A DNA stretch of 64,000 bases from Raffaelea ambrosiae (lineage: Eukaryota; Ascomycota; Sordariomycetes; Ophiostomatales; Ophiostomataceae). Position 1 is the first letter of the stretch. Each line of letters starts with the position of its first letter. A model generated the notes under the pieces. The model made no database searches. It was not told where the DNA came from and saw nothing but the letters and a program-made list of their open reading frames with translations. Positions 22,572-32,906 of the stretch are shown here, one piece after another. The stretch spans positions 712,478-776,477 of the forward strand of contig PCDI01000017.1 in assembly GCA_002778195.1 (NCBI GenBank). The letters are read 5' to 3'. The translations under genes and the position numbers were made by a program.

Positions 22572-23934
22572 GGCTTTCTTCTTCTTCTTCGAAGAAGCGG
22601 TGGGTGGTGTTGTATTTCGGGGGAAAAATTAAGAGAACGAAGACCGCGCAGAAGAGAAAAGAGCTTTCTCGTCCGCCGGGGTTTCGATCACGCAAAAAAA
22701 GAATTGAAGGGCCTTGCCAAGCCCAGAGTCCTCAAGAGCCCCCTCAAAACGAGGTGTTTAAGGAACGTCGCCCCGTCGTCGCTCGGCGTCGCGGCGCGCC
22801 TCGGAGAGAAGATTTCGAAGGAGTCTCGAGGCAGTCAGCTGACGCATCTGGTACCGGAAGAAAGAAGGCGAGTTTTCGGCGTGAGGGCCTTGAATATGCA
22901 TTGGCAAGGGGAGGACAGGGAGGAAAGAGGATAGGGGAGGAGAGTCGTGCTTGCGGTTTGTATTTTGGTGGTGGTGGTTTCTGTGACACAGGGTCGCGAG
23001 AAAAAAAGGAGGGAAGAAAAGAAAAGCAAAAACTAGAAGGAGGGAATCGGAAAAGGCACATGCTAGGCAGGCAAAAAAGAGTACTTAGTACTTTGTTAAT
23101 AGGGCGGAGCACTTATTGGGGAAGAACTCTAAAAAAAAAATTTAAGGCGGAGAAAACACGCGGTCCCACATTAATGGAAAATTGCAGCGAGTCACAGCCG
23201 CCACAGCAGGCACACGCTGGCCATATCGAGTGTGGAGGGGGCGCTTCAGGCCGCTGCAGATCTTTTTTGAAATTTTCCCTTTCTAGGCACCCTGTTAAAT
23301 TTCCAGCTGCCTGTAAATTACGTCAAGGGGCTGCCAGGGGGGGGGCTGGACCAAGCAATCTGCAGCGAGCAAATCATCGGCTAACAACGGCCGTTTCCGG
23401 TGCATTGTTGACAATAAAGACTTTTGCATAATTTTGACAGCCCATTTGACAGCCGACCATTCTTACTAATCCGCGCTCAGCCTGGACCAAATACACATGG
23501 TGTCTATGAATATGTGCACAAGCAATTCGTCTGTTTAATAATAACTGGTCTTACTTATCAAATTGCCACAATCTCGTGCAGACGTCGTGCACAGCTCGCT
23601 CGGCGGCGGAGATCTGCGCCGCCAGACAGCCGCGGGTTTCACTAATCATTGACCGGGTAGACGGATAGCCAGAGGGTGTTGCTCGGCTATGGCTATGGCA
23701 GGGAGCCCACACAAACACCTCCACAAACAAGTCTAAGACCGTCACCGCACCCGAAAAGTTCGGCCAAGGCTTTGGCGAGACCAGCCCTTTAGTAGAAACG
23801 TCGTTGGGGGGGGGGGGGGCTACTTCATCTCGCCTCGTGATCTTGCTGCAGTCAATCTGGGTATCGTAGTTTATTATTTTTTTTTTTGGCCCTGCAATAA
23901 ATCACTCTTTTCCCCTATCGATCCGCCCCTAATA
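22572..23934. other. Region between the Psk1-like kinase and PRP4
   Basis: This is the promoter and leader of the kinase (minus strand, A/G-rich seen from +) and the 3' flank of PRP4. No gene is seen. A run of 14 G lies at about 23805-23818. Confidence 0.6.
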
Positions 23935-25891
23935 TCAGTACAGCCCAGTTCCGTCGTCCCGTCCCCACAGCTTCACCGTCTTGTCGTGGCCACCGCTGAC
24001 TATCCACTTGCCGTCCCGGCTGACGTCCACGCTCGACACGGGGCCCGTGTGTCCGTTCAGCGTCTGCACCAGTGCCCAGTCGTCTGCCGAGTGGATGTGG
24101 ATCTTTTGGTCGAAGCCGCTCGACACAATGAACGTGCCCGACGTCTTGGGCCGCTCCAGTGTCAGGACGGTCTTCTCGTCGCTGCCGCCGCCCTCGCCCT
24201 CGCCGTTGGTGTTGGTGTTGGTGTTGGAGGTCTTCATCTCTGCCACCGGCGGCGGCGTCCCCAGCAGGGGGTCATCCAGACCCTTGAACCACCGAATGTC
24301 CGACACCGTGCTCGAGTGTGCGCCGATGCCGCCCGTCCGCGCCACCTTGCGGATGTCCCAGCACTTGACCCAGCCGTCGGCCGACGCCGTCAACAGCCGG
24401 TGGCCATCCGCACTCCAGTCGAGACCGTAGATCGGCTTAATGTGCCCGTCGAGGGGCCCGTCCAGGATCATGACGGTGCGGCCCGACCGCAGATCCCAGA
24501 TCCGGCCGATGCTGTCCAGTCCCGCGCTTGCAATCAGCGACCCGTCCGAGTTGAAGCTGACGGCGTACACGCCCCGCGAGTGGCCCTCTTGTCGGAGCAG
24601 CTCGGCGCTGTTTGTGGTAGCACTGGATTGGGTGTTTTCTGTGGCTGACCCTTCTCCCATTGCGTCCTCGTCCTGCTGTCCCCCGGTCCCAATCTCGCCC
24701 GCTCGCTGCACGTCCCAGAGCCGCCAGGTCATGTCCTCCGAGGCCGACGCCAGGTACCGGCCCGACGGGTGGAACTCGACGCGGCATACCCGCTGCGAGT
24801 GTCCCGCCAGCGTAGCCACCGGCGTGTCCTGGTTCAGCGACCACAGGTGCACCAGGCCCTCGGCGCCGCCCGACGCCAGATTCACGGCGTCGGCGGATAC
24901 GCCGGATTCGGGCAGCGTCGCGCCGGGGAACCACGACAGACCGCTGATCTTGCTGGTGTGGCCGCGCAGGGGCCGTACTGGTTCCAGGTCGGGCACGCGG
25001 TACAGCCCCAGGGAGCCGCCAAAGTTGCCGACGGCCACGTACTCGCTGTTGGGCGACAGGCGCGTCATGCTGATGTTGCGGTCGCCGATCGGCTGGCTGG
25101 CCTGCAGCTCGAACCCGCGCAGCTTGCTCTTGATCTGGTCGCGGAACTTGACGTGGGTCCGCAGCGGAATGGTCGACTCGGCCCGCTGGAGGGCGACTTG
25201 CTGTTGCGTGCGCGGCAGGCTGTACTGGGTCATGGCCACGCGCGCCTGCAGCAGAGCAGGCCCGCCCGGTGTGTAGAACTCGTCCTGTGTTTCCTCCTCG
25301 CTGTCGTCGCTGTCGTCGACGTCTGCCGCGTCCTCCATATCCACGTCTTCGCCGTCACCACCACCACCACGCGCACCTGCCGCGGCCGCCGCTGCCTGCT
25401 GCCGCTCAGCCACGGCGCCGGCCAGCAGATCCCGCAGACGCGCTTTCCGGTCGGGCGCCTTCTCGCCAAAGAGCGTCACCGGCTCGCCCAGCTCGCGCAG
25501 CTTCTCGCGGACCTTGGCATCCTCCTTGGGCACGGCGATGGTCGCGGCGATCTTCTTGCGGGCGAGCTGGGCGAGGAGCTCCGAGGCCTTTTCGGGGGCG
25601 ATGCCAGAAGCCGTCGTGGGGATTTCGTAGTCATGTTCGAGTGCTTGCAGGAGACGAAAGCTTGTTAGAACAATAAGCACAAAGAGATGTATGGCATGGC
25701 AGCTAGAAAATAACAGTCAGACGCATCCAAGGCAAAAAAAAAAACACTTACGGACGCTGGCCAGGTCAATACGGCGGTCCTTTGTCACAGGTAAATGTCA
25801 GCAACCCGCGAGCGTCTATAGCCGAGAGACACACCGCTCGTACCTCTTCTTCTGCGTCCTCCACATAGGCCATCCGCGAGGGATGGATCAT
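23935..25891 (-). CDS. PRP4: U4/U6 snRNP protein Prp4 (SFM + WD40)
   Basis: Exons 25891-25844, 25779-25752 and 25643-23935 give 594 residues. Exon 1 reads MIHPSRMAYVEDAEEE; exon 2 is only 28 nt (DRRIDLASV). The introns have donors GTACGA and GTAAGT and acceptors AAAG and CAAG. Prp4 is a core protein of the spliceosomal U4/U6 di-snRNP. Residues about 55-105 form the SFM motif (AVPKEDAKVREKLRELGEP then TLFGE), which contacts snRNP partners. An acidic linker and a helical part lead to seven WD40 repeats at about 205-594, ending in SGGHDKTVKLWGRDDGTGLY. Asp/Ala-rich and Gly/Asn-rich insertions lie between motifs. Start chosen as the upstream of two in-frame ATGs. Confidence 0.9.
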
Positions 25892-26724
25892 CCTGGCGTG
25901 CGGTCTCGAGGCGCGAGAGCTGCCTGGACAGCTCCCACACTACGTCGCAGGAATGCGAGCTCGGGAAGCGGAGTTGAGGGGCTCTGTGCAGGAAATAAAC
26001 CCAGTATCGTTGCTCGCCGTGTCGAATTTTGCCGTTTGCCGACTCGTCGCCTGTTCTGGGAGTGCTGCTCAGCAAGAGGATGGACATGCCCGTCGCTCGT
26101 CTTCAGGGTCTGAAAAGTTGACTTTTTGGATGCGGCGTTGGAAAAAGTAGTGTCACGTGGGTCTACCTGTAAGCTAGTGACTCCTAACTGCTAGCGGCTC
26201 TAGTTACTACATAGTAACTAGTTAGTACTCCCACTCTTCCCAACAACCGACCCGAAGAGTTCCCCACACCCAAATCTTCGCGCACATGCTAACACAGCAG
26301 CCAACCCACTAAAAAGCCGACGCCAATCACGCCGTCCACAACCGACATTACCTTCTGTTGCAACGGTGCAGGGCTCGCTCCGCCGGCTCCGTGTTGCCTG
26401 TCGAACCACCCGAGCAACCCCTGGTTGCATTTTCTGCCTCTGCTCCTCCTGGTCTATTCCTGTTTTCCTTTTTTTTGTCACTCTTTCCTTTTTTTCCCGT
26501 CCTGGCACAAAGATATGGTGCAGCCGTGCGTCTGATGTCACGATACCTCACTCTCCTTCAATGGACTGCTGCTCTGATGCCCAGTGAAGACCAGCTGTAG
26601 TGTGGCTCCCTGCAGAGAAAAAAAGCGGCTGTTTGTTTCTTTCAGGCTTCCCGACCGAGCTGCCGAGAAAGCACCAGAGAAGCAAGGCAGCACAGGACGG
26701 ACATTCCGCTGCCAAGAAAACACA
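25892..26724. other. Divergent promoter region of PRP4 and MPO1
   Basis: 833 bases between two divergent starts. It contains a perfect 9-bp inverted repeat at 26200-26221. No gene is seen. Confidence 0.6.
26200..26221. repeat. Perfect inverted repeat, copy of a dispersed AT-rich motif
   Basis: CTAGTTACT and AGTAACTAG flank a 4-base loop (ACAT). The palindrome TAACTAGTTA overlaps its right arm at 26215-26224 and recurs at 62281-62290. Confidence 0.8.
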
Positions 26725-27549
26725 ATGAATCTCGATCTGGAAAAGCACCTCGTCTTTGTAAGTCAGGCTGTAGGCCCCTCCCCCTTGCCATATGAGAATG
26801 CACTACTAGCACAACCTTCGTCGCCCATTCAGACATAAAACCAACGGCCGTCAGCAAAGCTAACACAAACGCGTGCTCTCATCCTTCCAGTATGGCGCCT
26901 ACCACCACAACCAGGTCAATGTGGCCATCCACATGTGTTGTGTGCTTCCCATCATGTTTACGTACTTTTGGATGGTCAGTCCTGTGATTTTTTTTTTAAT
27001 CCTGTCTGTTGTCTTGTATATCGTATCCTCCCTTTGCTCACTCTCACTCTCCCCCCCCCTCCCCCCCCAAAAAAGGCATCCAACTCGCCCGTGCTCATCC
27101 CCCTTCCCTCTTGGCTCACCATCCCGAATCTGCCGCTGAACCTGGGCTCGATCGCCTCCATCGTCTACGGCAGCCTCTATGTGCTGATGGAGCCCGTTGC
27201 CGGCACCGCCCTGGCCATCCTCTGCATCGGCGGCGCCGCCTTGGGCAACTACGTGCTCGCCCACTTTGACGCCCGCGAGGTCAACTCCTACTGCATTGCC
27301 ATCAACGTGGTCTGCTGGATCTTCCAGTTCATCGGCCACGGCAAGTTTGAGGGTCGTGCGCCGGCTCTGCTGGACAACCTGTTCCAGGCCATCTTCCTAG
27401 CGCCGCTGTTTGTCTGGCTCGAGCTGCTGTTCAAGTTCGGCTACCGCCAGGAGCTGCAGGGCCGCCTCGAGAGGGAGGTGCAAAAGGAGATTGCCAAGTT
27501 CCGGGCGTCTCGCAACGGCAACGCGGCCAAGAACGGAAAGGCTCACTGA
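26725..27549 (+). CDS. MPO1: Mpo1-like 2-hydroxy fatty acid dioxygenase (DUF962/YGL010w family)
   Basis: Exons 26725-26757, 26891-26974 and 27076-27549 give 196 residues. Exon 1 codes MNLDLEKHLVF; all junctions are in frame. Mpo1 is an Fe(II)-dependent dioxygenase of the ER membrane that shortens 2-hydroxy fatty acids during phytosphingosine breakdown. Family marks seen: YGAYHHNQVNVAIH at the start (metal-binding His residues) and FIGHGKFEGRAPALLDNL with QAIFLAPLFVWLE later. Four hydrophobic segments fit membrane helices. The second intron ends in an unusual C-run then AAAAAAG acceptor. The tail is basic and Asn/Lys-rich. Confidence 0.9.
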
Positions 27550-28172
27550 GGGACGGACGACGTGTGGAGCGGCGCTCGTCTCAGACGCCGCCTGCCATCC
27601 ATCCTTCATCCCTCTCCCCGTCCGTCCGTCTTCTCTATCCAGACTCTCCCTTTCTCCCTTTCTTCTTGGCCAGTCTCCGAATCGGTTGGCTGCTGGCGCA
27701 TATGGGTAGCCAGGAGATCAATCGGCATGACCATCCAGTCCACTCTTCATGCCATGTACATCTCGCCATTCATGTTCATTCATGATCATACGCCCCATTC
27801 AAGCCAAGGCTATGATCCTCTCACTCTCTCACACTTCCAGCCCGTTTGCCAAAGCGGAAGCGATTCAACAGCTCGAATTACTGTTTACGGCCTTGAATCT
27901 ACCAACGCGAATCAAATCCACCAACGCGAAATCAGGACACAAATTTTTTTTTTTTTTTCAATAACAATCATCGCAGGAAATGCAGTTGCACGACACGTTT
28001 AGGGCACACACATTTAGCAACAAAACAATATATATAAATCGACGCTTTGTTCTATCTCCTTTTTTGGCTCAATTTTGTTCTTACCTGCCTTGTTGGCTCT
28101 TGTTTCTTGCCCAGGGGCTTTGCTTGGTCAACCTGTCAGCTGTTCCCCATGTTTGATCCTCACTTACCGTCG
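27550..28172. other. Convergent 3' regions of MPO1 and the next minus-strand gene
   Basis: Pyrimidine-rich 3' sequence with T-runs. No gene is seen. A short alternative last exon for the 28173-30362 gene is possible here but weakly supported. Confidence 0.5.
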
Positions 28173-30362
28173 TTACTTACCCTGCCGCTCGATACGGCTT
28201 GCGTCCTGGCACACAAATTCCAGGCTCTCAAGAGACTCTCGGGGCGATAGCGCTTGCCGGATGCGCGTGCTGATGTCCGACAGAGGACTACCCCGAGCCA
28301 ATTCCAGCGCCAGCCCTGAGCTGGCGGCCGTCTCCTTGGCCTTGGACACCTTGGGCGGTTGGGCGGCGTCGTCGAGAAAGTGCTGTCGCGCATTGTCCGG
28401 CAGATTCGGGCGCGAACGCAGTTGCGGCAGGGACTTCGGTGGCTCTCGCAGAGGCAGTATTGGCCGAACTGGTAGTCCCGGCGGCGGTGGCGTTGGTAGC
28501 GGCGGCGGCGATGGCAGCCGCAGAGGCAGGATCGGCGCCGGTCGCGGCGGCTTTGGAGAAGGTGTCGGCTCACGTGTGTGCGCCGCTGTGAGGCGCGGCT
28601 TGGATGGCTTGAGGTGTTCCCGGGCTTCCTCAAGCTGCCGGTTGATGCTCTCACAGGCAATGGCAGCCGCAGCCGCCGAAGTCGTAGTAGGGGCATGTCT
28701 GGATGATCCCCTCGGAGGTACGGTCACCTTGCCAGACGAGTCAGTGGTTTGTTCTTGGGTTTTAGGAAGCCGTGGTCTCTCAGACGATGCTGCCGACGTG
28801 TTGGACGACACGGGTGTTGAAGTTTGCGAAGAGTTGGTAGCACGTGTTTTCTTCGAGAAAGAGGATCCTGAGGACGAAGAATGGCTGTTCTTCGAAGAAG
28901 AGGATCTCAAAGACGAAGATGGTGGTTTGCTGGACCCCGAGGAATGTGGGCCGTTCCTTGAGGGCGATGCCGCTGGCCTACTCGATCCTGAAGAAGACGG
29001 AGCGTTTTTCGAGGAGGAGGATCTCGAAGACGAACGAGAAACACTCTTCGACGCCGATGTCGGTGGCTTAGTAGACACCGAAGAAGACGGAGGTTTCTTC
29101 GACGACGATGCCGATAACTTACCAGATCCCGAAGGAGAAGGGCTGTCCTTCGAGGCAGAGGATTTCGAAGATGAACGAGGAGCGCCCTTCGATGACAATG
29201 GTGGTTTGCTGGGTTCCGAACAATAAATGGGATTCATCGATGATGCCGGTGCCCTACTATACCCCGAAGAAGGAGCATTCTTCGACGATGATGCTGGCTT
29301 GGATCCCGAGGAAGAAGGCTGGGGATGCTTCGATGACGACGACAACGACGACGATGCCGCCGCAAACCTGCTGGTATCCATCTTGGTGCCACCAATGGTG
29401 AGCGACTGAATAAACTCCATTGGCAGGCCTTCGGCAGGCCGCGGAGGCCGCGGAGGCGGCTTGTCCAGAGCCTTGGGCGGCACGGGCAGCGGGTTGAGCT
29501 TGGGTCGTTTCTGCTTCTGCTGCTGCTGCTGCTGCTGCCGTTCATGCTGCCCTTCGCGTGGCTGGTTCACCGAGTCGTCCCAGCGAATGCTCGGGGGACG
29601 GACGTGGGCCGGCACGGGCACGGCCATCTCGGCGATGGGGAACTTGGCCTTGTCCCAGAAAACCGACTCGATGGAGACCACGCATTTTCGCGCCTTGGTC
29701 TTGGTCTCGGCCTTGGTCTTGGCCTCGGCCTTGATCGTGGCCTCGTCCTGCTGCTGCTTCTGCTGTTTGTGTCGCTCTTGTTGACGCGTCTGCTCTTGCT
29801 CGGGCCTGTGTCGGTGCTGGTCCTCCCGTCTTTTCTGCTGCTCCTGCTGCTTCTGCTCCTTCTGGCGTTGTTCCTTCTGGCGTTGCTCATTGTGCTGCTG
29901 CTCCCGCACGCGCTGCTCTTGTCGCTCCCTTTGCCGCTGCCTCTGCTCCTGCCGCAGACGCTGCTCCTTCGCTCTCTGCTCTCTCTCTCGCTGCTCCCTC
30001 GCGCGCTGTTCTTGTCGCTCCTTTTGTCGCTGCTCCTGCTTCAGGCGCTGTTCCTCCTCTCGCCGCTCTTGTCGGCGCTCCTCCTCCTTCTGGCGCCGCT
30101 CTTCGTCCTCGGCCTCGCGCTCACGCTCGATCTCGCGCTTGCGCTCCATGTTGTGGCGACGGCGACAGTTGAAGCAGGGCGCGTTGACGTAGAACTGCTC
30201 CGTGTCCACGCGGCCGCAGTCGCGGGCGGGCTTCCCGCCCGCCAGCACATGGCGGAACGTCGTCCAGCAGCCGACATGCTTGTCCGGGGCGCGACTGCAG
30301 CGGCGGATAGCAGTCATGTGCCGGTGGTGGCAGAGGAAATAGGTGACATCGGCCTGGCACAT
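28173..30362 (-). CDS. Unrecognised protein: N-terminal Cys/His cluster, charged coiled coil, Ser-rich repeats
   Basis: 729 residues from ATG 30362 (context GCAACCATG); I do not recognise an orthologue. Residues 1-70 carry a dense Cys/His set (MCQADVTYFLCHHRHM start; CFNCRRRH at about 60), possibly a small metal-binding module. Residues about 70-230 are almost wholly Glu, Arg, Gln and Lys with heptad-like spacing, predicted long coiled coil or single helix. Residues about 310-560 are Ser/Pro/Lys-rich imperfect repeats built on SSSKxxPSSSG, followed by Pro-rich segments and a short helical end. Low complexity argues for a disordered scaffold. The stop lies inside GGTAAGTAA, a perfect donor, so the true C-terminus could continue in another exon. 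It faces the gene at 31259 across a shared promoter region. Confidence 0.65.
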   Translation of the reverse strand: MCQADVTYFLCHHRHMTAIRRCSRAPDKHVGCWTTFRHVLAGGKPARDCGRVDTEQFYVNAPCFNCRRRHNMERKREIEREREAEDEERRQKEEERRQERREEEQRLKQEQRQKERQEQRAREQREREQRAKEQRLRQEQRQRQRERQEQRVREQQHNEQRQKEQRQKEQKQQEQQKRREDQHRHRPEQEQTRQQERHKQQKQQQDEATIKAEAKTKAETKTKARKCVVSIESVFWDKAKFPIAEMAVPVPAHVRPPSIRWDDSVNQPREGQHERQQQQQQQKQKRPKLNPLPVPPKALDKPPPRPPRPAEGLPMEFIQSLTIGGTKMDTSRFAAASSSLSSSSKHPQPSSSGSKPASSSKNAPSSGYSRAPASSMNPIYCSEPSKPPLSSKGAPRSSSKSSASKDSPSPSGSGKLSASSSKKPPSSSVSTKPPTSASKSVSRSSSRSSSSKNAPSSSGSSRPAASPSRNGPHSSGSSKPPSSSLRSSSSKNSHSSSSGSSFSKKTRATNSSQTSTPVSSNTSAASSERPRLPKTQEQTTDSSGKVTVPPRGSSRHAPTTTSAAAAAIACESINRQLEEAREHLKPSKPRLTAAHTREPTPSPKPPRPAPILPLRLPSPPPLPTPPPPGLPVRPILPLREPPKSLPQLRSRPNLPDNARQHFLDDAAQPPKVSKAKETAASSGLALELARGSPLSDISTRIRQALSPRESLESLEFVCQDASRIERQGK
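28855..29340 (-). repeat. Degenerate in-frame repeats encoding Ser/Lys/Pro blocks
   Basis: Blocks of about 60 bases of the type TTCGAAGAAGAGGATCTC (as read on +) recur imperfectly inside the 28173-30362 gene. Because the period keeps frame, the opposite strand is also open and would read as an acidic Glu/Asp-rich protein. Confidence 0.6.
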
Positions 30363-31258
30363 GGTTGCTGCTGTTGTTGGAAGGGTGGTTTTTTTTAACA
30401 AACACTGGTTCTTGGAGTGGAAAAGCAGAGATGGAAAGAACAGGTTCCTAGACCTTCGAGGGGGGGTTCTCGATGTTTCTCGATCTCAGTCGAATTCTCT
30501 GGCTGCAGTTGTGTGAAAAGAAAAGATCTACTTTGTCTTCTGACAACGATTTCTGCTTTTTCTGTTTCACACTGGAAAGTAAATTTTGTCTTGACTAAAA
30601 TGATAGACAGAGGAAGCAAACCATGACAGGCAAGTGGAGAGAAACCCCCTTTTTGTTTATATATACGATTTTGTTATTCTACGGTGAACAGACTTCCCGG
30701 CTGTGCCACTGCTGTTCGGGTCTCAGTTTGGATACGACAACCTGGTATGGCACTTCTGTGTTCACCACATCAGTACAGTTGTATACTTCTTTGTTCGTCT
30801 GGGCAAAATTGAATACGTATGCACCCTTGTTCTCAATTTCAGGGGCCATTCCCTTTGTTAACTGTTATCAACTCCAGTTCAGAAACCCCAACTATGTGAA
30901 CAAAGACCATCTTGTGACTTCGACAACTAAAAGTGTACAATACAGTGTTCACGGGAAACTTAGCATTGGCTCTCGCGCCGTTATGTATATAAGTATCCCC
31001 CTTCACACACACGACAGGGACACTCATTCTGAATCACCAAAGCAAGGAACGCTCTCTCTTCCTCGTCCTGCCTCTCCTGCTCTTCCGGCGCGTGAAACAC
31101 GGTCAATGACTCTAGGAGACGATAGAATACACATTCTCGCATACGCTGACTTTCTTCCACTGCCTGATTCAGTCGGGGATTTGCTGGTTATATATATTGT
31201 CTTGGTTGTCGTCTCCCTGTCCTTCTACTGTTTTTTCAGCGACCAGTCGGGCCACAGC
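30363..31258. other. Divergent promoter region of two unrecognised genes
   Basis: 896 bases. A TATA box (TATATAAG, 30986-30993) lies about 270 bases before the plus-strand start, so the reading frame that runs in from 30623 is probably untranslated. TTTTTTCAG just before the start (about 31231-31239) could be an acceptor of a leader intron. Confidence 0.5.
30986..30993 (+). promoter_or_regulatory. TATA box
   Basis: TATATAAG about 270 bases upstream of the ATG at 31259, on the same strand; spacing fits a transcript start near 31015 and a leader of about 240 bases. Confidence 0.45.
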
Positions 31259-32350
31259 ATGTCGGCATCGGACAAACTCCCACCTCTCAGGCCTCCTGCT
31301 GGCTGCTTCCACCACCTGGATAGCGAGTCGGAAACCGATCCAGATTATTTGTCGGAATCCGATCTGGACAGCCAGTTGGAACCCGATTCTGATGACCTGT
31401 TGGAAACTGGTTCGGACGTCCAGTTGGAAAGTTCCGATGGGGGCCAATCTGATGACCAGTCGGATGACCAGTCGGATGACCAGTCGGTGCGGGATACACA
31501 GCAACTATTGTCCCCGGATTTGGACGAGGCCTATCAGGAAACGTTTGGTGCACTTGACGACGCGGCGAAGCCGTCCGCGGGGGCAAGGCCGCCAGCAGGC
31601 CAGATGCAGGTGCCTCTGTCTATGGATCGGGCCTACCAGGATGCCCTCGACGCCCTCGAGGGCTCCGCGAAGCCGTCGGTGCTGCCGAGATTGGCGCCGA
31701 GCAAGGTCCTCCCCAGGGTCTTCCCGGTCAACGGGCCCTGGGATGGGTACCCGGACCTGTCGGTGGAGCACGAGTCCCGCTTCAACTTCCGCGAGCGTAT
31801 GCTCTCCGAGGACGAGAAGAGAGTGGCGACGCCGGCGGAAATCGCCAAGGCCCAGAAGAAGGGCCAGCTCAAGGTCCAGCGGACGATCTGGACCGCGCGG
31901 CTGGCCGACGAGGAGCGGCAGAAGAGAAAGGCACGCGAACAGGAGCGGGCCCGGATCCAGAAGACGATCGAGACGAGAATGCTGCAAGCAGCCGAGAAGG
32001 AGACTGTTGCTGCGCACAAGGCGGAAACGGAAAGCACGGAAAGTACGCAAAGCACGCAAAGCACGCCAGAAAAGCAAGAAAAGCAAAGCTCCATCGGCCA
32101 GCGCATCATGAGCACGGCCCGGGAGGCGTGCCGAAGCAGCACCAGCACCAGCGCCAGCGCCAACACCCGTTCCCATCGTCGACTCACCGACTACATCCGG
32201 CCCAAGCCACGACTACCGCCCATGGTAGCCCATACAAACAGGGTGCCCAGCGGCATGGAGCAGTATCGATCTTGCCAGTGCCGAGAGCCGTGCTCCGAAT
32301 GCGTGGGTATGGAGGTGCAAAGGGGCGTCGAGGAGGAGAACTGGATCTAA
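31259..32350 (+). CDS. Unrecognised acidic/coiled-coil protein with C-terminal Cys cluster
   Basis: 363 residues from ATG 31259 (MSASDKLPPLRPP). I do not recognise the family. The first 80 residues are very acidic, with Ser/Asp/Glu repeats including three exact 12-base repeats that encode SDDQ. A middle part has two related segments, DEAYQETFGALDDAAKPS and DRAYQDALDALEGSAKPS (residues about 90 and 123), an internal duplication. Residues about 175-265 are a charged helix. The end holds CQCREPCSEC, a likely metal site. The frame is open back to 30623, but a TATA box lies inside that part, so the shorter start is preferred. Confidence 0.65.
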   Translation: MSASDKLPPLRPPAGCFHHLDSESETDPDYLSESDLDSQLEPDSDDLLETGSDVQLESSDGGQSDDQSDDQSDDQSVRDTQQLLSPDLDEAYQETFGALDDAAKPSAGARPPAGQMQVPLSMDRAYQDALDALEGSAKPSVLPRLAPSKVLPRVFPVNGPWDGYPDLSVEHESRFNFRERMLSEDEKRVATPAEIAKAQKKGQLKVQRTIWTARLADEERQKRKAREQERARIQKTIETRMLQAAEKETVAAHKAETESTESTQSTQSTPEKQEKQSSIGQRIMSTAREACRSSTSTSASANTRSHRRLTDYIRPKPRLPPMVAHTNRVPSGMEQYRSCQCREPCSECVGMEVQRGVEEENWI

Positions 32351-32906
32351 AGGTAAGAATGAAAGGGTGGCGATACGCTAACCACACAGGAACAGTGCTT
32401 GGACATGACCCGCGATTGGTTGAACCCGAAAAGGGTAAGTTTTGCCGATGATTTATGAAACGATGATTTTCCTTGCAACTTGCATACATTCAAATGTGCA
32501 TTGGCTCTGAAAAATATTCCAACTTGTCTGAAACTTCCATATACGCAAACCATTGGCTCTGAAAAGTGTTCCAATTTTGTCTGAATAATTTCAGAATCTT
32601 TAATTTATAAACTAACTAGGTTGGATGGAAAGCTATTTTTTTGTTTGCTGTTTGATAATTTTCTGTTTGTTCCATAATCCTCCACATGTTCATTGTTCCA
32701 TAACCTCCACAAATTCACAAACTATTTCATTTACCTATGCATTTCTTGGATGTCTTCGTGTGCCCAAATCCAATAGAGCGTGCCATGTTGCTTCTCTTCT
32801 GTCATTGTGTGGTGCCCGAGTCCAATAGAGAGGGAGTGCTGTGTTGTCTCCCTTCTCTGTCTTTTTTGTATCTCAAGGGCCGAGAAAAAAATTGAGATGT
32901 TCCCTT
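32351..32906. other. Convergent 3' region, AT-rich
   Basis: AT-rich sequence between two gene ends. It contains a local direct repeat: an ATTGGCTCTGAAAA block at about 32499 and again near 32551. No gene is seen. Confidence 0.6.

Noticed and set aside
20703..22934. 743-codon plus-strand frame opposite the Psk1-like kinase
   Set aside because: Shadow of a GC-rich coding strand; composition is Val/Arg/Leu-rich with no domain, and the minus strand has a complete kinase.
28075..29226. 383-codon acidic plus-strand frame opposite the Ser-rich repeats
   Set aside because: The repeat period keeps both strands open; start region is low complexity and the minus-strand gene has the better start and Cys module.
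30623..31258. N-terminal extension of the 31259 gene
   Set aside because: A TATA box lies inside it and its codons look non-coding; the ATG at 31259 starts the protein-like part.
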